Below are positions 57,972 through 64,000 of a stretch of DNA of 64,000 nucleotides, one piece after another. Source of the DNA: Silene conica (lineage: Eukaryota > Streptophyta > Magnoliopsida > Caryophyllales > Caryophyllaceae); the NCBI GenBank assembly GCA_029255685.2, contig CM055318.2, positions 18,481,001 through 18,545,000 of the forward strand, read 5' to 3'. The translations under genes and the position numbers were made by a program. Positions within the stretch are counted from its first letter, which is position 1, and every line of letters begins with the position of its first letter. Below the pieces are notes generated by a model, which saw only the letters and a program-made list of their open reading frames with translations, searched no databases and was not told where the DNA came from.

Positions 57972-59060
57972 ATGGACGGGAAGGCGACCACCGTAGCCAC
58001 CACCAGTACCATGGCAGCAGTTGCTTCCTCCTCCACTTCTGCTGCAGCAGCCACCACCGCGTTGGTGGTTGCTCCACCCCGTGTTCCAGCTCCTATCCTA
58101 ACACCGCCACCAAGCACCACCACCTACAGAACCACTTCCGTCACAACCATGGTACCAGTCGGGACTTCTTCCTTAGCTGATAAAGGGAAGGACAAGATAC
58201 CGGTTCTAGGGCAGAAGGGACGGAAGTCCGTACTCAGAATGCCACCTCGACGCGCTCCACGCCCACCAGCTCCACCTGCGATCCCCTCACTTGAGGAGAT
58301 CCCCGAGGTAATATTCGCCGACACTGATCAGAGAGATCAGATGGAGGCTGTTGTTGAGAATTTTAGCCTTCCTAGTCATTTTTTGTATCGTCCGGACTTA
58401 GAGACACAAGGACTGCTTAGGCCCCTAGTTGACCTTTTGACTGGTACGCGGATGGCTGGGTTGGTGACCATGTCTGAGGCGACCTACCGAGTACCTACTT
58501 TGGAGTTTTTCAGCTCAATTCCTTCTCCCCTAACACCTTTCTGAGACTCCTGACCGAGCCCAGCATTCACTTCCGACTCAGAAATGAGTCATATGCCTGG
58601 ACCTTAGCTAGGTTTGGACAGGTTTTAGGATTGGTTAGTGACGGACACCTGAGACCACCTAGGAACTTGGTTCCAGAGATGTGGGCGGCCCTTTCACACG
58701 TACCTTTCGCTAGCCGAAGGGTCGCCTACGTGCACAGTCCTGAGATTCGCATTTTCCTCCGTCTGCTAGGAGAAACTATTTTTGCGCGACCTGAGCCAAA
58801 CAATATTTGTAAAACTGAGTTGGACATTATCGCGGGGTACCTGAACATCAATAGCGGTACCCCTTTTGTCCTTAACATAGCCTACCTCGTGGCTACCCAT
58901 CTAGGCGACATAAGTCGCAGAGTCACTGGCGCTATCGTAGGCGGCGGGCTTGTCACCAGGATTTACAGATACATCTTTGACACTTTGCCTGATGGTGAGC
59001 CTGCCGTTGGCGATAGATACATTTCTATAGGCGCCATGGTCCAGTTGACCTAGTTTGCTC
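57972..59060 (+). mobile_element. ATHILA ORF-1-type region
   Basis: After a low-complexity Thr/Ala/Pro start (MDGKATTVATTSTMAA) there is folded-protein-like sequence: RDQMEAVVENFSLPSHFLYR, then WAALSHVPFASRRVAYVHSP, TELDIIAGYLNINSGTPFVL and GDISRRVTGAIVGGGLVTRI. This resembles the plant-specific ATHILA ORF-1 family, of unknown role. Fossil, interrupted. Confidence 0.65.
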
Positions 59061-59870
59061 ACGCTGACCGCCAGACTTGGAGGATTGCTGGATCACCTGC
59101 AGTAGTCCTCCCCTCAGACTCTCTACCTGCACTCACCCCTCTCACCACTGTTGAGGGGCCTAGACCAGACCCACCCTCCTATCGCATCTCTTTCACTCCT
59201 TCCTCTTCAAAGAGGAAGCGTACCTCACCTGAGAGAGAGAGAGGTCAAAGCCACTCTAGGCTCTCCACCTTCACCGTCATCGCGACCATCATCATCCTCT
59301 CAGCCGACCACCTCACACACCGCCACACACACCACCATTCCTACACCTACACCTACACCTACACCCACACCTACACGTTCACCTTTCACTGCTCCTTCCT
59401 CCTCATCATCATTCACCCCAGGTTTCCCTGCGCATTTTATTTTACCTCTCATTTTTGAGGTACCACCGGCTGCAAACCGGGAGTACCGTGATCCTTTGCT
59501 TTATGAGCTTCTCAGGGCCCATTCCATTCTTCAGAGGGACCTTGCCTTGGTCAGCTTTCCGGATTACGACGCGAGGGTGCGCACTGGCACTTTCCGACCT
59601 CCCAGTGGTCCTCACCCCTCTTTTTACCGATACCCAGACGGAGGGTACCCCCAGACCTCTTCTGAGGCACCTGGAGAGACAGCGGTAAAGAGAGAGAGGT
59701 GCGGCGACGAGCGGAGGAGGCCGCTCAGCATGCTAGTGCCAGTGGAGGAGGAGAGGCGCAGGAGAGCTCCAGCGAGGAGAAGGATGAGAGTGGCAGTGGG
59801 ATTGAGGAGAGTGGTAGTGGAGACGAGGAGAGCTCGGAGGAGGCTGCGGAGTGATAGCTGCAGCTGGTTT
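59061..59870 (+). mobile_element. Pro/Thr-rich and Glu/Arg-rich tail of the ATHILA region
   Basis: Low-complexity coding-like sequence with a CACCTACACCTACA microsatellite near 59340-59375 and GGAGGAG-rich end. It resembles the variable tail of ATHILA-type frames; homology cannot be judged by eye. Confidence 0.45.
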
Positions 59871-61500
59871 GGGGAGGTTATGTATTTCTTGCCTTGCTTT
59901 CATCATAGTTTCTTTTCTGCTCTTTAGTTTTGTATATTCTTCACCCCATAGGAGCATGTATTAGGTTGTATACCCCTTTCCCTGGCTTGTAGCCAATGAG
60001 GACATTGTCCAGTTTGGTTTGGGGAGGTGTAATGCATCCTTTTGCGTCTGCATTTTTCATTTTGCATGCATTCACGTTTAATTTTTTGCATTTTTCGTTT
60101 TTCTTTTCCATTTTATTTTATCTTTCTCATTTAAAATCCAAAAATTCAAAAACAATGCACGTTTAGTTTTGCATATAGTCGAGTCGGAATGGAGTTTTCT
60201 GTGATGATATTGCCTTCTAGGATCTTCGAGTTGATTGTCTTTTGCAGTTTTTCATCATCATATTGTAAAAACCATATAGCATGTCTTGAATTCCGTTTTG
60301 GAATCTACACTTAGACTTATGAACTTGACTTGGCTTGTTTTTGGCAAACTACACATACTTTCTGAGCTTTTAGAGCCATAACTGGTGACATCCATGACTA
60401 GTTTATCTAGGATTGAGAGTAGTACTCCCTTCATATCATTGCATTCACATGTATGACTTTTGATTGCTTTTTGCCTGCACGCATGGTTTGTGGTTGGTGT
60501 CACATGTTAGCTAGGAGAGTACTTGCATTTTTCCCTTTCTTCATCATACCCATATAACTCCACATTTAGCCAAAAACTGCCATTTGACCTATAAACTACA
60601 CCCAGATTTAGCCTACCTTGTGTCGAGCTAGCTTTAGTGTTGTTTTGTGGTACATTTTTCATTGTATCGGTTTTGGTTTGATCTTTATTTTCGGAGTTGG
60701 TATTTGAGAATTTGGGAACTTGAATTCGGATGTATGATTTTTGTCATGAACTTAGCAAAAGAAAAAGAAAAAAAATTAAAGAGAAAGAAAAAAAGAAAAG
60801 AAAAAGAAAAAGAAAAAATGATTCCCGTGCTTATTTGCATCTTTTGGGGAATAGAAAAAGAAAAAAAAAAGTGTTTGCTAAGCACGATTGTGTGACCGAT
60901 TCAAGTTCCGGGGTTAGTTGTGTGATATGCCGAACATGGCATTGTTTTTGAGTATTCTGGAAGGTTTACTTTTGGTTGAGTCTTGGTAGCTAGCTCGAGT
61001 CGTTACCCTCTCTTACCCATACAGTGTTTTGCCTCCTTTTACCCATTTTACCTCACATAACTATAATTATGCAAGTATTCGGCATGTGATAGACTTTGAC
61101 AGGTTTTTGTGCGTGTGTACGGTAGTTAGAATCAAGTGTCATACTAGTTGCATTGCATGATATGTTGGTCGCAGTTAGGAGAGTGTCTACATTTTCTTAT
61201 CCTTCTCTCTTATACATATATGTTTACCCATTGATTGAGATTGAGAAGAGCGATCCGGGAGAGTCCAAGATACACGAGTCATTCAAGTCAGTCGTCTAAG
61301 TTGTTTTCATTGCATGTATGAATTCGTTGCTTTTGGTTTTGAACTCTATGATGGTTAATTTCTGCATTTGCATAGTCAACAACATGGTCCATAGTTGATT
61401 CTGAGGCGATTCCATTCCATTAGGTAGTAGTTAGTTGGTTTTAGATCTTGTAGTTGCATTAGTTTGCTTGAGGACAAGCAAGGGTTTGGTTTGGGGATAT
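59871..61500 (+). other. Long non-coding 3' region with polypurine tracts
   Basis: No gene. TTTGGTTTGGGGA-type tracts occur near 60013 and just before the LTR at 61485-61499; a further TTTGGGGAGG lies near 59868. An A/G-rich stretch lies at 60758-60870. Multiple internal polypurine tracts and a long untranslated 3' region are typical of Athila. Confidence 0.65.
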
Positions 61501-61501
61501 T

Positions 61502-63647
61502 TGATACGTGCAATTTATATAGACTTTTTAGGTCAATTTAGCACGTATTTCTATGCATTTTCATGCACTTTACGTGCCATTTTACCCCATTTTTCTTCCA
61601 TTGGTGTATTTTCTGTTATGTTGCAGGAATTATGCAAAAGATGAAGAAACCATGCGTTTTCTGTCAGTTTTGAGCTATTTTAGAGGATGAAGCAAGTCAA
61701 GAAGTCCCATAGCCCCGATCTTGCAGTGCAAGGCCTAAAGGAACGGTAACCGAGGCAAGAACGAGGGACAAAAGCAAGAAAGAAGCAGAAAAGAAGCACT
61801 GCATCTGTCATTTACTCGATCGAGTAAGCACCAGAGCTCGAACGAGTGGATGCAGGAGGAGAAAGACTTGATCGAGTAGTTTGATACTCGATCGAGGAGT
61901 CTGCAGGAAGGACCCAACCTTCGAGGATTCCAGGGTTACTCGATCGAGTAACTGCCAGCTCGAAGTTGCTCGATCGACCCCTTTTTGAAGAACAGTTACT
62001 CGATCGAGCAACTCACTTAAGTGTCCCGGATTTGCAGTTTACGTTTTAGGTTTTATTTTCCTTTGAGTTAACCTAATCCCTATTTAAGGATTAGGTTAGC
62101 AGCCTGTTAGAGGACATATTTTTTACACTTTTCACTTGGAGATTGATACACATTCAAACATTCAGTAGTTTTTTATTAAGTTTTCTCTTAAGCAGTCATT
62201 TAGTTCTAAATACTTTCACTTAGGGTTTTTCATCTTGGAAGCATTCGGATCTTGTTTCTCCTTTCTTGCCATTACTGTAGTTCATTTTCTACTCTTTCTA
62301 TTATTGTTCTTATTTTCATTGTTTTATGATTTATCTTTATTCTTCTTTAATTGCTATGTTGTATGTTATCAGTATCGTCATCGTTATTAGTTTAGTTTCC
62401 CCAAGTATGCGTAGCTAATCCCCCTAATATGTTAGGATGAAGGAACTCGCGGTAGTTATGTCGTAGGAATTGCATGTTAGTCGTCCTTACGACGAAGTTT
62501 ACCCATAAACAATATAATTGTGAAACTTGTCAAATGAGTGCACGCAGGAGACTAGTTTACCTAGTAAAACCTACCTGGATCGAAAGATTGGTAGGTAGGC
62601 TTGTTTAGGGTGATTTACGAAACCTATTTAGAGATCGAAAGATTGATAGGGGAGTCCAGGGGTGATTTCAGACCGAAAGGATATTAATCGTTCCCACTTC
62701 GTTGTTGTCTCGGATGACCTAATCTTTATGTGACATTCATTGCCGCAACGACCTGAATCCTGACATATTCCCCCTTTTATTGCTTGAAATTCGTTTTATC
62801 ATCGTTGTTTTAATTTCCTTTTGTTTTCATCTTAGTTATATAATCAAAAAACAAAACCCCTATTTTGTGACCTATAAATAGAGCTGATCATATGGCTCAG
62901 GCCCGATGGCCCGATCCGGCCCAGCCCGATTTTTTCTCGGGTTTGGGCCTCATAATTTGGCCCAAAAAGCCCGTGGCCCGGCCCAAAAGATGCCCGATAT
63001 AAATATAGGGTCGGGTTTGGGCCAACGTAAAGGCCCGATTTTTGGCCCGGCCCGACCCGAAATTATTATTTTTCTAAAAGAAAATTTAAAAGTTGGAATC
63101 GTATATCAGATCACGCTAATAATCTAATATCACTAATGCATTGAATTATCAACTTTGCGGATATTTTTATATTTTTATCGTACAACTTTAATTAGTTAGT
63201 GTACTAATAATTTTTTGTCAACTCATGAGTTATGTATGGTACTATGGTATCGCTCTCTTAACTAAAAGAGTAGAAGTCAAACACCTAACACTTGAAAGTT
63301 TTATTTCGTTACTAATAGTTTGTTCAAATATCCATTTTGTTGTTTATTTCGTATTGTATTATTTTGGCCCGTTTTAGCCCATTTTGACCCGAGGCCCATT
63401 ATTGCCCGAACAATTATGGGCTTGGGCCAAAGAATATGGCCCACCGTTTCGGCCCGGCCCATGCATTTGGGCCGTTTATTTAGCTCGAGCCCGGCCCAAA
63501 CCCGGCCCAGCCCGGCCCATGATCAGGTCTACCTATAAACTGACCTTTGCTTAAAACCATGTCTCCCTGAGGATTCGACCCTACTTCAACTAGCTTCCAG
63601 TTAGTAGACCTAGGTTTTTATCTTTGGTGCATGAACGACACGCATCA
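61502..63647 (+). mobile_element. 3' LTR of the Athila-type element, with MITE inside
   Basis: Begins TGATACGTGCAATTT and ends CGCATCA. It matches the 5' LTR at about 98% by eye once the hAT MITE at 62879-63531 and one copy of its 8-bp duplication are set aside. Confidence 0.92.
62879..63531. mobile_element. hAT MITE inside the 3' LTR
   Basis: Left end TAGAGCTGATCATATGGC and inverted right end TAGACCTGATCATGGGCC are similar at 13 of the first 14 bases. The 8-bp duplication CCTATAAA flanks it exactly (62871-62878 and 63532-63539), and the 5' LTR shows the empty site. Both ends are built from GGCCCG/CGGGCC words. It must be younger than the Athila insertion. Confidence 0.92.
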
Positions 63648-63652
63648 ACCAT

Positions 63653-64000
63653 TCTGGAAATAATAAACCCCGTCCTTCAGCTCACCGCGTTCAATCTTTA
63701 TCCTCGTAGACTGGTCCTGTATAACACAATAATCCGAATTAAAAGTCACAACAAAATTATTTTCCTTAATCAATTGTTGTATGGAAATTAAATCGCAAGT
63801 CAAGGATAGAAAATAGAACATGTTGTAATTCAAGCCTCTAATTTATTCTTACGCTCCCGTATTCATTAGTAATTATATGAGAGCCGTTTGGCAGCCCTAC
63901 TGTGGATGGTTTCCCACTGCGATTTTTAAGTAGCTCGCGTCGGCTAGTCATATGGTGAGACGCCTCACTGTAATTCATCCCAAATCGATTTTAGTTGTGT
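63653..64000 (-). mobile_element. Ty1/copia relic C, right part
   Basis: The minus strand reads as the zone between protease and integrase of copia (SIQQLIKENNFVVTFNSDY, then LKDGVYYFQNG), the upstream continuation of the relic at 50270-52714. It runs off the window edge. Fossil. Confidence 0.75.

Larger units (their letters stand above)
52720..63647 (+). mobile_element. Athila-type Ty3/Gypsy element
   Basis: A 10.9 kb LTR element inserted into copia relic C, with the 5-bp duplication ACCAT on both sides (52715-52719 and 63648-63652). In order: 5' LTR, Asp-tRNA-type primer site, gag, retropepsin, a spacer, an ATHILA ORF-1-type frame, a long non-coding stretch, polypurine tract and 3' LTR. 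I recognise no reverse transcriptase, RNase H or integrase, so it is probably a non-autonomous derivative. It is broken, with several breaks. By eye the LTRs differ at about 30-35 sites in 1480, roughly 2%, which at usual plant rates means about one to two million years. Confidence 0.9.

Noticed and set aside
57972-58544. Thr/Pro-rich frame as a host cell-wall protein
   Set aside because: It lies inside the Athila element between its gag/protease region and 3' LTR, and its later part resembles the ATHILA ORF-1 family.
60647-60951. Lys/Glu-rich short frames
   Set aside because: They are produced by the GAAAAA-type purine stretch in the Athila 3' non-coding region.
1-64000. CRISPR arrays, operons, phage or plasmid systems
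   Set aside because: Intron-bearing plant genes and plant transposons fill the window; no array of regular repeats with unique spacers and no bacterial gene layout is present.

Overview
This window is nuclear DNA from a flowering plant, almost certainly a eudicot. It has intron-split genes with GT/AG junctions, plant-only families (PERK receptor kinase, TRICHOME BIREFRINGENCE-LIKE, KIN-type LEA, FAR1-related) and AT-rich spacers full of plant transposons. The palindrome-rich Athila element and the TTCAG-rich Harbinger family suggest Caryophyllales, perhaps Caryophyllaceae; that is inference from memory, not a database result.

Layout. 1-1.1 kb: tandem and low-complexity repeats. 1.57-5.55 kb (minus): a complete PERK-type receptor kinase in 8 coding exons. 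6.3-14.7 kb: gene-free, with a hAT end, three back-to-back short Helitrons with A^T flanks, and a hAT element (8-bp target duplication) inside an older MITE. 14.9-18.9 kb (plus): a 347-residue coiled-coil protein with a C-terminal membrane anchor. 19.4-23.1 kb (minus): a two-exon TBL acetyltransferase whose 2.4 kb intron holds three MITEs. 23.7-31.6 kb: transposons, including a three-level nest (hAT > solo LTR > PIF/Harbinger), each level with its own exact target duplication.

31.6-38.3 kb: Ty1/copia relics abutting the 3' part of a FAR1-related gene. 39.1-40.9 kb (plus): a decayed GT14 glycosyltransferase pseudogene. 42.2-42.9 kb (minus): an unrecognised split gene fragment. A Helitron-type 3' end at 43.72 kb raises the possibility that both were captured. 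44.1-45.1 kb (minus): a small intact three-exon KIN1/KIN2-like stress gene of 66 residues, with a TATA box and G-box upstream. 46.3-50.0 kb: Helitron- and MULE-like non-autonomous elements. 50.3 kb to the end: a minus-strand copia relic split by a large Athila-type Gypsy element (52,720-63,647, target duplication ACCAT). The right LTR of that element carries a hAT MITE with its own 8-bp duplication.

The host genes do not form a pathway or operon. PERK and TBL both act at or on the cell wall, KIN is a soluble stress protein, and the coiled-coil protein is probably on an endomembrane. Their adjacency looks incidental. All exon boundaries were read by eye from reading frame and splice signals.
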